Part shown: piece by piece, positions 39,201 through 45,552 of the stretch
Numbering within the stretch: position 1 is the stretch's first letter
Layout: every line of letters starts with the position of its first letter
Source of the DNA: Pantoea ananatis LMG 2665
GTDB taxonomy: Bacteria; Pseudomonadota; Gammaproteobacteria; Enterobacterales; Enterobacteriaceae
Assembly: GCF_000710035.2 (NCBI RefSeq)
Contig: NZ_JMJJ01000005.1
Span: 682,001 to 746,000 of the forward strand
Direction: 5' to 3'
Length of the DNA stretch: 64,000 nucleotides
Position numbers and translations under genes: made by a program
The notes under the pieces: model-generated
Told to the model about the DNA's origin: nothing
Database searches by the model: none
Seen by the model: the letters and a program-made list of their open reading frames with translations, nothing else

Positions 39201-41022
39201 AGGGATCAAGGGTCAGGGTCGGTGCGCCCGGCGTGGTAACGGGCGCGTCAACCGTAATCACCTGCTCAGCACTGGCCGCCGTTCCCGCCGCGTTGCTCAC
39301 GGTCACGTTGAGCGTGGTGGTGCCCGCGGCCAGCGCGGTCAGCGCTGCAGAAGGCACGCTCAGGCTCCAGCTGCCGTCGGCCCCGACGGTCGTGGTATAG
39401 GTCTGGCCGCCCAGCGTCACGGTGACGGTCTGGCCCGCCTCCACGTTGCTGGTGGTGCCGGAGACCAGCTGATCGCTGGCCTTCTCGCTGTTGTCCAGGA
39501 CGTTGTCACCGGCAAAGTCATTCACCGTTATCGTCGGTGGGCCTGGAGGGGTAACCGGTGCGTCAACCGTAATCACCTGCTCAGTACTGGCTGCCGTTCC
39601 CGCCGCGTTGCTCACGGTCACGTTGAGCGTGGTGGTGCCCGCGGCCAGCGCGGTCAGCGCTGCAGAAGGCACGCTCAGGCTCCAGCTGCCGTCGGCCCCG
39701 ACGGTCGTGGTATAGGTCTGGCCGCCCAGCGTCACGGTAACGGTCTGGCCCGCCTCCACGTTGCTGGTGGTGCCGGAGACCAGCTGATCGCTGGCCTTCT
39801 CGCTGTTGTCCAGGACGTTGTCACCGGCAAAGGGATCAAGGGTCAGGGTCGGTGCGCCCGGCGTGGTAACGGGCGCGTCAACCGTAATCACCTGCTCAGC
39901 ACTGGCCGCCGCTCCCGCCGCGTTGCTCACGGTCACGTTGAGCGTGGTGGTGCCCGCGGCCAGCGCGGTCAGCGCCGCCGAAGGCACGCTCAGGCTCCAG
40001 CTGCCGTCCGGCCCAACTGTGGTGGTATAGGTCTGGCCGCCCAGCGTCACGGTGACGGTCTGGCCCGCCTCCACGTTGCTGGTGGTGCCGGAGACCAGCT
40101 GATCGCTGGCCTTCTCGCTGTTGTCCAGAACGTTGTCACCGGCAAAGGGATCAAGGGTCAGGGTCGGTGCGCCCGGCGTGGTAACGGGCGCGTCAACCGT
40201 AATCACCTGCTCAGCACTGGCCGCCGCTCCCGCCGCGTTGCTCACGGTCACGTTGAGCGTGGTGGTGCCCGCGGCCAGCGCGGTCAGCGCCGCCGAAGGT
40301 ACGCTCAGGCTCCAGCTGCCGTCCGGCCCAACTGTGGTGGTATAGGTCTGGCCGCCCAGCGTCACGGTGACGGTCTGGCCCGCCTCCACGTTGCTGGTGG
40401 TGCCGGACACCAGCTGATCGCTGGCCTTCTCGCTGTTGTCCAGAACGTTGTCACCGGCAAAGGGATTAACGGTCAGGGTCGGTGTTGCTGGCGTTCCAGG
40501 CGTTCCCGGTGCTGCCGGTGTGTCACCGCCTCCGCCTCCGCCTCCGCCGCGACTGGTGCCCAGTGCTAACCCCCCCAGTCCCAACAGGCCAACACCACTC
40601 GCCGTCATCAGGCCGGTAGAAATATTGCTGTTATCAGCCAGCAGGAGCGGCTCCACGTTATCCAGTGACTCAAATCCGGGCGTCACGGATGTTGTCGCTA
40701 AATCTGTTGCGCCTGCCGTCGTGGGAAAGAGTGCATGCTCTGGTGGGTTCACGCCATCATCAAAGACCAGTTCACTGTGGTCGCCTGCGGCATCGTCGAG
40801 GAAGAATTTTTTATAGCGAACGGAGCTTCCGTCACGCATCTGGACGATGAGATCGTCGCCCTGACGTTGGTATTGTACGACAGCCTCACGCGTACCATTA
40901 ATGCGTACTACGCTCGGTTCATTAAGAGTGATCGTTTGCGTTAAGCCGCCGTCGACCTGAGACGTAAGCGTACCATTTGCACGGGAAATGATATCGACGC
41001 GACTTTGAGTGAGTTCTGCCAT
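27229..41022 (-). CDS. bapA-like: giant BapA/LapA-type biofilm adhesin, type I secreted
   Basis: A 4597-residue repeat adhesin. Residues 1-130 are a BapA-type prefix domain ('MAELTQSRVDIISRANGTL', 'VRYKKFFLDDAAGDHSELVF'). A hydrophobic glycine-rich helix follows ('GLMTASGVGLLGLGGLALG') and then eight consecutive glycines, so the N-terminus may act as an outer-membrane retention plug. Next come about 41 Ig-like repeats of roughly 100 residues, each opening with a motif like 'FAGDNVLDNSE' or 'LFGDGILNAAD', whose acidic residues suggest calcium sites. The first six are nearly identical and the last is degenerate. The C-terminal 330 residues hold an acidic linker, an RTX-like piece ('SHIDGGAGTDTLVL') and the uncleaved type I secretion signal. 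The start has AAGG close upstream. It mediates cell-cell or surface adhesion. No LapD/LapG-type release pair is in the window. Confidence 0.95.
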   Translation of the reverse strand: MAELTQSRVDIISRANGTLTSQVDGGLTQTITLNEPSVVRINGTREAVVQYQRQGDDLIVQMRDGSSVRYKKFFLDDAAGDHSELVFDDGVNPPEHALFPTTAGATDLATTSVTPGFESLDNVEPLLLADNSNISTGLMTASGVGLLGLGGLALGTSRGGGGGGGGDTPAAPGTPGTPATPTLTVNPFAGDNVLDNSEKASDQLVSGTTSNVEAGQTVTVTLGGQTYTTTVGPDGSWSLSVPSAALTALAAGTTTLNVTVSNAAGAAASAEQVITVDAPVTTPGAPTLTLDPFAGDNVLDNSEKASDQLVSGTTSNVEAGQTVTVTLGGQTYTTTVGPDGSWSLSVPSAALTALAAGTTTLNVTVSNAAGAAASAEQVITVDAPVTTPGAPTLTLDPFAGDNVLDNSEKASDQLVSGTTSNVEAGQTVTVTLGGQTYTTTVGADGSWSLSVPSAALTALAAGTTTLNVTVSNAAGTAASTEQVITVDAPVTPPGPPTITVNDFAGDNVLDNSEKASDQLVSGTTSNVEAGQTVTVTLGGQTYTTTVGADGSWSLSVPSAALTALAAGTTTLNVTVSNAAGTAASAEQVITVDAPVTTPGAPTLTLDPFAGDNVLDNSEKASDQLVSGTTSNVEAGQTVTVTLGGQTYTTTVGADGSWSLSVPSAALTALAAGTTTLNVTVSNAAGTAASTEQVITVDAPVTPPGPPTITVNDFAGDNVLDNSEKASDQLVSGTTSNVEAGQTVTVTLGGQTYTTTVGPDGSWSLSVPSVALAGLAAGAATIDASVTNTAGNNATDSQPFTVEAPAGAAGTLVITQPLGGDGFINAQEAAQGLTVKGSVAGVAQGQQVVVNFNGVDYTGTVDANGLWSVIIPSGAFSGVSDGVKQITISTVDANGNLLSNTADMTLQATTLPAISLDSGSLSDGILNNTESSSDQVLSGNTGVTGAGQQVQVQLGGKIYDLPVNNDGSWSVTVPAADLAALPQGNNPLVVSAIDQAGNVVTQTSTVNVDTQPPSLGVDPVGGDNTLSVSDLTQPLILSGTGQNGDQVTMSLNGRFYRTLVSTNGRWSLRIDQSDLAALPSGRNPFTVTITNANGSQTTFTSELNVATAPEVQPTLSVNSGTFAGDGVLDGSEQKLPQTLTGTSTNVEAGQQVSVTINGITYIGTVEASGNWSIVIPPVALATLAEGSQALTVTVVNAAGNTTSTELTFQVDATGSSVALAPAGNNNYLNADDVASEVVLSGSTSNIPAGSIVNVTVNGNNYTGTVGADGTWTVTLPAGSLVGLPNGALPVTTTITDADGNTLATSTSNINVVATDVPVATPGDAFVDGVLNGSEAAAGGAITGNSGVTGEGQRVVVTLNGVNYTGIVDNTGNWQVNIPSAVLSTLPQGSVPYTVTLTDIAGNTSNAAGSVTVDTLPPALTVATPSGDGVLNAVELQQPLVLSGNSEGNAVIVVNINGTTVSTTANPDGSWTLEVPAAALNGLTNGSYPLTITATDTAGNITTDTSSLTVKADAASLPTLTLNPFAGDNLVDGAERQVNQELSGTTTNVEAGQVVTLTVGSDVFSGTVLADGSWRLTVPASVLSALADGSATYTVAVSDAAGNTTSTDLALTVNSNASGVALDTISGDNFLNANEAGEPLIIAGTTVNVAPDSTVTLQFNNVTYTAVVSAGGTWSVIVPPSALAALTDGPAALTVTTTDTTGAALSSSATLNVAINNVPNPVVITAFGDGILNATDISSVQQLSGTTGVSGVGQTVSVSLGGNVYTGTVDGNGNWRVSLPANALAALNEGSTDYTVTVTDAAGNSREVSGNVNVDLTPPTLTLDPVAGDNIVDAAESTAPIVLSGSSDAGEGQVVTITLNNQVWNTTVGADGNWSFALPAGALADVAAGSYTLTVSVSDPAGNLSTETRDITVATGTLAISIDTPFADSYLGQIEAASEQTLTGTTGLSGAGQIVTVTLGGNDYAATVDAQGNWTVTLSSTVLQALPEGTNTLVVTVSDATGSSGSLSSAITVDFTPPELSLNPVTGDNQINSLEILQNISVSGTASLADAGQTVTVTLQGETYQTLVLIDGTWVLEIPASVMQGLPDGPYSLDVTLTDAAGNQTTLTQTLTRVADSASLPVLTLDAISGDNYLNQGEAAADLTISGGSTNLTAGQVITVSLNGQSYTGEVQADGRWTVTIPQADVSALPDGPQSVVVSATDSAGNPTSSDATLNVIASGAALPTLSVDVVASDDIINAIEAGADLDVSGSSTQLAEGTVVTVTLNNVGYTGTVDAAGNWTVSVPSSALSGLPSGSQQTFVVTANDVAGNTALTNHNVAIDTTLPVLSDISLSAGTSLNLAESLQDLTVNGNSDPGAQITVVLNQITYTTSADENGVWSLAIPAADLQQLNDGLQTLTITATDASGNVTTNTSTTLDVAFRTLPELTLDTPFGDGIVSQADAAGELTLSGSATNLPEGSPITVTIGDQPFNTTVGANGAWTLTLAPGALDALPDGLTQVVVTANDAAGNPAEVSAGIEILVTVPADPTIAATLFGDNVINTTEAASVQLITGTTPFGDGQTVSVSVDGTPLTVSVDANGNWSASLPPDVIAGLADGTHTISVITTDRAGNTSVAVTQDFTTATAPIPEPTLNTPFGDGRINAIEAQADGTLSGNLNIDNAASVTVTVNGTAYAATLNGDGTWSLALPSALLQTLPDGNWPVAVTMTDTNGNTATINSNIVVAIQTLPDVSLTLPFGDGALNAAEAAQDQTLTGSTGISGEGQTVTVTISGFNNDLPLNATVLPDGSWSLVLTPAQMAQIPNGSHVITVNATDIAGNTDSTTLNVVTAVTVPVPTFTDLQFGGDNVLNISEAAAGVTLTGTTGSLGANQAASISVDLDGTRYPGTVDANGNWSVTIPPNALNTIGSGPHSVTVNVVDATGNPATAQFDFTADLTPPAPSVDPLPRNGYVNATDVENGITLTGNTGETGAGQQVVVTIGTTDFTAQIAADGSWTLPLSNAQLSALTDGTYSLAITVTDPAGNSTTLNESLVIDTTAPAITGVTFAGDDGLNYAESIQPQVLSGIANGAETGSQLTVSYNGTLLGTAVVGANGAWSLTLTPEQMSTFVAPDTTLTLAVSDLAGNPVTQDLTVPVDLTPPPGPLVTLGTVSGDNIISTVDQQAGGVVVSGTSQNLGATGVVTVVINGVDYSTTIDANGNWTTATLPVSDFGSTDGPVTITVTATDGTDTVTTSGTVQIDLTAPVLTINSFTGDDVVNASESSTRQTISGTADTSETGRTVTVTLNGKTYTGIVQGDGTWSTSVPASDMQALANGETTINAQLTDAAGNVGSASRTINVDTAAPLIEIDAFLGDNLINAADIAVGQVLTGRTTGAEEGQTISLYVGDGAPVATGIIGANGVWSIDLTPQVLSSLNDGALVFGVRVNDQAGNQTDATITVNKVVNAALTLVVDSVFGDGTLSAIDTTIAQTITGTATSAGVGATVAVTIGGTTLTSAVGQDGKWAIVVPPSVLGLLSDGELALNVTLTDAAGNSRSVGETVNAIVNAVPVVDNLTGLFGGDNLLNIAEAAVDQQIGGIIENAAVGSRVTVILGTKTYNTTVQAGGNWSVTLPSGDLSSLLNGNLTLGVTVTDAVGNVASNSATIGIFTQTPTISLTSLFGDGVLNLVDIATSQTISGVVNNVAAGSVVTLNVGNSQVTATVGSNGTFTATVAPDILSTLTQGNLTIGATVTDQAGNTASTSAGIRVDTIAPTLTISPLFGDGLLNAADALLGQTIGGVVNGAEAGSRVVVTIGGQQIVTATDASGNFSVSLTPRLLQGLTDGTLTVGVSVTDAAGNTTSSTASATVGINTLPKVTLNPLFGDGILNIAESLVTQTISGTATGVAAGSTVRLAIGNTTATAIVNNDGTFSATVSPAILATLLGGNFTVSASVTDAVGNTTSTSGGVQLGLTQPTLTVNTVFGDGILSAADLASNQTISGTSNLAAGATVSATLNGITYSTKVISGGNWTISVPKGDLTGISDGLKAVAVTATDVNGNTVTGSGSLTVISNTPPAVTITSLFGDNALSVADVKTTQTISGTATNAEGSLVQVTIGGQTFTTTVSSNGNWSLPVSASNLAAIADGLYTVTASVTNGVGNSGNASASLGVASRTTPTAGINSYFGGDGYLNIAEANVAETISGTSSNAIGGRVSVNVAGNIFTTTIGSNGAWSISVPSATLKGIADGSHSVAVTITDVGGNSTTASSSFTALSHNQPLLGVDPVLSVVSSLINGLTVQGGSLNAAQGSKVSVTLLLANGSNGPTINTTTDALGRYAANFSPALLSVGGLLLSLNTLAKVTITDVAGNSYTTTNTLLLGAVLPVTTASTTESVALFSLVDDSATAAGHDTQHNTQSTEEATPTVHVASTLTTEADVAAPVNASEDNTGVAAAAVAETAAVTDTPVDESYSIGGVVITLADGSIVEGASVNGSSGADTVVVSDLNFSHIDGGAGTDTLVLNGDHLTLDLTDLGLKVENIEVLDLGQSGTNAVKLDLNEALNITDQQSDDLVIKGADGSLVTLVNGQGGTWEISGERMVNGQSYEVYHNSALTNDNTLGDVLIQHNLQVHIV
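38861..40435. repeat. five near-identical 315-bp tandem repeats inside the adhesin gene
   Basis: The period is exactly 315 bases (105 codons) at 38861, 39176, 39491, 39806 and 40121, with diverged partial copies on each side. Two linker variants occur: a 'PTITVNDFAGDN' type starting the units at 38861 and 39491, and a 'PTLTLDPFAGDN' type at 39176, 39806 and 40121. The pair 38861-39490 is repeated as 39491-40120, and I read more than 400 consecutive bases of it as identical. Confidence 0.93.
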
Positions 41023-41716
41023 CTTGACCTTGCTCCACCAGAATATCTAATTAGCTGAAATGAAAACCATAAAAATAAGTTATGATTTTTCATTGACGTT
41101 TTTTCATGCTGTGTATCGGAAAACGTTTCAGCCTGGCGGAGGCGGTTTAAGCAAACAGGCGAAGTAAAAGGCAACTCCGCAAGTATTGACTTTGTTTTTT
41201 TAACATTTGTATTAATCGATGCTCACAAATGGCAACATCGTGCAATCAATAGTTAACTGTCTGCGTTTAAAAATCAATCATAAGATGCAGTTTTATTTAT
41301 GAATTAATAAAAATAACATTAGCAATTTTTGTGATTTATCAGGGAGGGAAAAGGCGGAATGCATGTTATTGCATGTCAAAATATTGCTAAATATTTCCAG
41401 TAAATTGCAAAAGTGCCGGAAATGTCTCTATTTTTTTGTTTTCTGGGTTCCTGCCCGATACTGAAATTCAGCTAAGCAATTCACATCACTAAACTGTGAT
41501 GCAGATCGTTCCTGAAAGAGGGCCGGTGCAGGGTTTACCCGCGGGTTATGCCAGGAAAGTTCTGGAAAAAAAATTTGTCGCGGTAAAAGTCGGTACACTG
41601 GCCGCTGACAGGGCTGATAAAAGCGGTCCGGAAAACCTGTTAAACCTGTGTTCTCACAGCGTTTTGCAGCCAATTAATGCTACACTTTTCTGCTTTGCTA
41701 CTGATGAATTAGGGCC
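41023..41716. promoter_or_regulatory. AT-rich divergent region upstream of the adhesin and the MFS gene
   Basis: About 700 bases between divergent genes. 41180-41460 is strongly AT-rich, as expected for an H-NS-type silenced adhesin promoter, and contains the direct repeat GCATGTTATT/GCATGTCAAAA near 41360. 41500-41716 is closer to average composition and should hold the promoter of the MFS-rcsD unit. Open frames here are short and lack ribosome sites. Confidence 0.4.
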
Positions 41717-42871
41717 ATGACAGCATTGGATGCCGCAAAATCAACTCCCTCTGACCGCCGCCTGAGCGGGGGCACACGCATCATTTTTTTGATCAATGGC
41801 CTGGGAATGTCAGCCTGGGCGCCACTGGTGCCCTATGCACGCGATCGCTTGCATTTAGATGGTGCTTCCCTGGGGGCCCTGTTGCTGTGTCTGGGTATCG
41901 GTTCATTGCTCGCGATGCCGGTAACCGGCACGTTGGTAGCGCGCTTTGGCTGCCGTACAGTGATGATATTTTCAACGCTACTGGTGTTATGTATGATGCC
42001 GCTGCTCGCCACGGTGCAAACGCATCTTTTCATGGCCGCCGCGTTGATGCTGTTTGGTGCCGGACTGGGCATGCTGGACGTCGCCATGAATTATCAGGCC
42101 GTTGAAGTGGAAAAAGCGGCTGGCAAGCCGATGATGTCAGGCTTTCATGCTTTTTTTAGCCTGGGCGGTATTCTGGGTGCCGGGGCGGTCAGCCTGCTGT
42201 TGAGCCTGGGATTGACGCCACTGCTTTCCGTGCTGATCGTGATGGCCGTGATGATGGTGCTGTTGTTGTGGAGAATCCCCACCTTTATGAATCAGCGTTT
42301 GCACCAGCCCGATCAGCCGTGGCTGGTCATTCCACGTGGACGCGTCGCCTTTCTGGGCATGCTGTGTTTTATTCTGTTTTTAGCAGAGGGCGCCGTGCTC
42401 GACTGGGGCGCACTCCTGCTGTTGCAAAACCCTGTGATGACGACCGCGCATGCCGGGCTCGGCTACGCGCTGTTTTCCGTTGCCATGACAGTTGGGCGTT
42501 TTAGCGGGGATAAAATTATTCATCGCTTCGGCCGTTATCCTGTCATGTTGGTGGGCGCGCTGGCGGCGGCATCAGGAATGGCGTTAGCGGTGCTCCTCCC
42601 ATGGCCCGAAGCTTCATTGCTGGCGTTCTTACTGGTCGGCTTTGGCTTATCGAATACCGTGCCGATGTTGTTCAATGCGGCAGGTAACCAGCATGATATG
42701 CCGGCTAACCTGGCGATTTCCGCCATGACAACGTTGGGATATGCAGGTATTCTTTCTGGTCCGGCGTTGATCGGGTTCATTTCTCAATGGATTAGCCTTA
42801 GCGGTGCGTTTTTACTCATAGCACTGTTATTGTTGGCTGTGGCTGTCAGTGCGCGCAACGTTGCGCGATAA
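41717..42871 (+). CDS. ybjJ-like: MFS transporter, YbjJ-like
   Basis: A 384-residue inner-membrane protein with about twelve membrane segments. MFS features are 'GTLVARFGCRTVMIFSTLL' after segment 2 and 'GFHAFFSLGGILGAGAVSLLL' mid-protein, which resemble the YbjJ group of putative sugar or drug carriers. The start ATG has AGGG unusually close (two bases), so a different start cannot be excluded. It ends 19 bases before rcsD and may be transcribed with it, which is not the E. coli arrangement. The substrate is unknown. Confidence 0.85.
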   Translation: MTALDAAKSTPSDRRLSGGTRIIFLINGLGMSAWAPLVPYARDRLHLDGASLGALLLCLGIGSLLAMPVTGTLVARFGCRTVMIFSTLLVLCMMPLLATVQTHLFMAAALMLFGAGLGMLDVAMNYQAVEVEKAAGKPMMSGFHAFFSLGGILGAGAVSLLLSLGLTPLLSVLIVMAVMMVLLLWRIPTFMNQRLHQPDQPWLVIPRGRVAFLGMLCFILFLAEGAVLDWGALLLLQNPVMTTAHAGLGYALFSVAMTVGRFSGDKIIHRFGRYPVMLVGALAAASGMALAVLLPWPEASLLAFLLVGFGLSNTVPMLFNAAGNQHDMPANLAISAMTTLGYAGILSGPALIGFISQWISLSGAFLLIALLLLAVAVSARNVAR

Positions 42872-42890
42872 TTCAGGTATCTGAGACGCT

Positions 42891-45551
42891 ATGTTGTATA
42901 AGTTTCCGCTGACATCCGGCAATGTCACTCGCTTTTTTATCGTATTTAATCTGGTGCTGTTACTGGCGCTAGGCTTTATGGTGCAAAACTCCGTCAATGC
43001 CTGGTTGACCGACAAACGTTACGCCATGGCGGATATGGCGCGAGATATTCAGAAACGTATTGATGCCTACCGTTTCGTTACCTGGCAGATTTATGAAAAC
43101 CTGTCGACCAGTGCTGCCGGTACGCCTCCTGCCAGTAATCTGCAAGAGACGCGCCTGCGTCCGGATGTCTACTATCTGGAAAAAACGCGCCGCAAAACCG
43201 AAGCGCTGATTTTCGGGTCCCATGACAGCAGCACGCTGGATATGTCGATGCGAATGTCCAGCTATCTGGACACCTTATGGGGTGCAGAAACGCCGACCTG
43301 GTCCATGTACTTTTTAAATGGTCAGGACAACAGCCTGATCATGATCTCCACCCTGCCGCTGAAAGACATGACGACGCGTTACAAAGAGAATGCCATCAGT
43401 TCTCTGGTTGAGGCACGACGTGCTGAAATGCTGCAGCAGGCCAATGCGCTGGATGAGCGTGAAAGCTTTTCTCCCCTTCGCCATCTTGCCTTTCAGAACG
43501 ACCACTATTTTACGTTGCGCACCACGTTTAATCAGCCCGGTCATCTGGCGACCGTGGTGGCATTTGATCTGCCCATCAACGACTTAATTCCCCTGAATAT
43601 GCCGGTGGAGAATTTCCAGCTGCGTCAGGATGCCACGCTGAATAACAACGCCAGCAGCAATCAGGACGATGTTGAAACCACACAGGTAGCCCTGGTCAAT
43701 CACGATATTGAAATCGCCGCTGCACTACCCAGTACATCGCTACAGCTGGTTTACCGTGTGCCGCTCTTACGCCTGTTGCTCGACAGCGCACATAATTTGA
43801 TGTGGCCGCTGCTGATTAACCTGGTGCTGTTTTTACTCTCGCTTAGCGGCATGTTGTTGCTACGTCAGCAGTCTCTGCGACCCAGTGAGAATCAAAGCGC
43901 CGAGCTGGATTCGCTCCGGGTGCTCAATCAGGAGATTGTGGCCAGTTTGCCCGTTGGCCTGCTGGTCTATGATTTTGCCAGTAACCGCACGCTGTTGAGC
44001 AATAAAATCGCTGAGCATCTTTTGCCTCACCTGAATCTGCAGAAAATCATCAATATGTCCGACCAGCATCAGGGCGTACTGCAAGCCACCATCAACAATG
44101 AAGTGTATGAGATTCGTCACGCACGAAGCGTGCTGTCTCCGCACACCCAACTGTTCATGATGCGCGATCAGGATCGCGAGCTGCTGGTGAACAAGAAACT
44201 GCAAAAAGCGCAACAGGTGTTAGATCGCAACCACCAGATGCGTCAGCAACTGCTGCATCATCTTGGTCACGCGTTAAATCAGCCGCTGGAAAAAATTGTC
44301 TCGCAGCTGGTGCACCTGAGCCAGCGAGAGAATGACGAAAGCGTGCTGGATATTCTGGATGAGAGCCAGTCACTGGCACGTCTGGTCGACGATATTGTGC
44401 TGCTGAATCGCCTTGAAGCGCACGACTGGTCGCCTGACGCCAGTGTGTTTAATCTGCAGGAACTTCTGGACGAAATCGCGCTGGAAAGCCTGCCACTGCT
44501 GCGTCGTAAAGGGTTATCGCTGGTGGTGAATAATCATCAGCCGAACGATGAAGTACGCTTTGGCGATCGCCGTGCCCTGCGCAAAGTGCTGACGACGCTA
44601 ATGCACTATGCCCTGATCACCACGCGCTGGGGCAAGATTACCCTTGAGGTAAAAACCGCCGAACAGCACCCTGACCGCCTCTATATCGAGCTGGTGGATA
44701 CGGGAGCTGGGCTCACGATCGATGAACTGGCCAATGTCGATTTTCCGTTCCTGGGCGATACCAGCCAGGATCGTTATGGTCAGGCTTCGGGCATGGCCTT
44801 TTTCCTGTGCAAACAGCTGTGCAAGCAAATGGGCGGCAGCCTGGAAATCGTTGCCAAGGCGGACATTGGCACCCGATATAACATTCAGCTTCCGCTCACG
44901 CTTGAAGAGAAGCACGAAGACGATCAAGAGAAGATTCTCGAAGGGATTACCGCCCTGGTTGAGATTGCCGTTGAAGACGTGCACAAGATCGTCTGTCGCC
45001 ATCTGGAGAACTGGGGCGCACGCTGCCTGACGCCGGATGAACGTATCTCAGGCCAGGATCACGATGTACAGATTACTGACGATCCCAGCAAACTCAGCGG
45101 CTGGGCTTTATTGCTGGCGGAGGATGAACCCGGCCATCATGCTTTAAACGACCAACAGTATCGCGTCAATTTCAATCTCAGCAATGCATTACTTGATGCC
45201 TTGCTGGCACTGATTGAGAAGCAATTGTCCCACGATGTGATGGAGGATGACACTGAAGATGACGCCGGCACGGCACTGTTAAGTGGAGGCTATTTCCAGC
45301 TGTTTACTGAGACAGTACCGGATGATGTAAAGAGATTGTATACTGAGTCAGCGATATCAGATTATGCCTCGCTTGCTCAGACAGCTCATCGCCTTAAGGG
45401 CGTGTTTGCTATGCTCAATTTGACACCGGGCAAACAGCTTTGTGAAGCGTTAGAACACCACATCAAAGTATGTGACGATTCAAACATTAAAAATACCACC
45501 AGTAATATTGACGCTTATGTCAATCAACTGCTGCAGCAAGGTAACCAATAA
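42891..45551 (+). CDS. rcsD: RcsD, phosphotransfer protein of the Rcs stress system
   Basis: An 886-residue protein (E. coli RcsD is 890). It has an N-terminal membrane segment (about 12-33), a periplasmic domain, a second membrane segment (about 305-325, 'MWPLLINLVLFLLSLSG'), a histidine-kinase-like core with degenerate H-box 'LGHALNQPLEKI', an inactive ATPase-like domain, the RcsD-ABL domain and a C-terminal HPt domain with the phospho-accepting His in 'AHRLKGVFAMLNL'. It passes phosphate from RcsC to RcsB in response to envelope stress. It is followed by rcsB after one base, with a ribosome site for rcsB inside its end. Confidence 0.97.
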   Translation: MLYKFPLTSGNVTRFFIVFNLVLLLALGFMVQNSVNAWLTDKRYAMADMARDIQKRIDAYRFVTWQIYENLSTSAAGTPPASNLQETRLRPDVYYLEKTRRKTEALIFGSHDSSTLDMSMRMSSYLDTLWGAETPTWSMYFLNGQDNSLIMISTLPLKDMTTRYKENAISSLVEARRAEMLQQANALDERESFSPLRHLAFQNDHYFTLRTTFNQPGHLATVVAFDLPINDLIPLNMPVENFQLRQDATLNNNASSNQDDVETTQVALVNHDIEIAAALPSTSLQLVYRVPLLRLLLDSAHNLMWPLLINLVLFLLSLSGMLLLRQQSLRPSENQSAELDSLRVLNQEIVASLPVGLLVYDFASNRTLLSNKIAEHLLPHLNLQKIINMSDQHQGVLQATINNEVYEIRHARSVLSPHTQLFMMRDQDRELLVNKKLQKAQQVLDRNHQMRQQLLHHLGHALNQPLEKIVSQLVHLSQRENDESVLDILDESQSLARLVDDIVLLNRLEAHDWSPDASVFNLQELLDEIALESLPLLRRKGLSLVVNNHQPNDEVRFGDRRALRKVLTTLMHYALITTRWGKITLEVKTAEQHPDRLYIELVDTGAGLTIDELANVDFPFLGDTSQDRYGQASGMAFFLCKQLCKQMGGSLEIVAKADIGTRYNIQLPLTLEEKHEDDQEKILEGITALVEIAVEDVHKIVCRHLENWGARCLTPDERISGQDHDVQITDDPSKLSGWALLLAEDEPGHHALNDQQYRVNFNLSNALLDALLALIEKQLSHDVMEDDTEDDAGTALLSGGYFQLFTETVPDDVKRLYTESAISDYASLAQTAHRLKGVFAMLNLTPGKQLCEALEHHIKVCDDSNIKNTTSNIDAYVNQLLQQGNQ

Positions 45552-45552
45552 G

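Noticed and set aside
38861..40435. Regularly spaced direct repeats that could be mistaken for a CRISPR array
   Set aside because: The repeats are 315-bp coding units in frame within the adhesin, not short repeats with spacers.
41496..41720. 74-codon frame upstream of the MFS gene
   Set aside because: It overlaps the probable promoter region, has no ribosome site and its product looks random.
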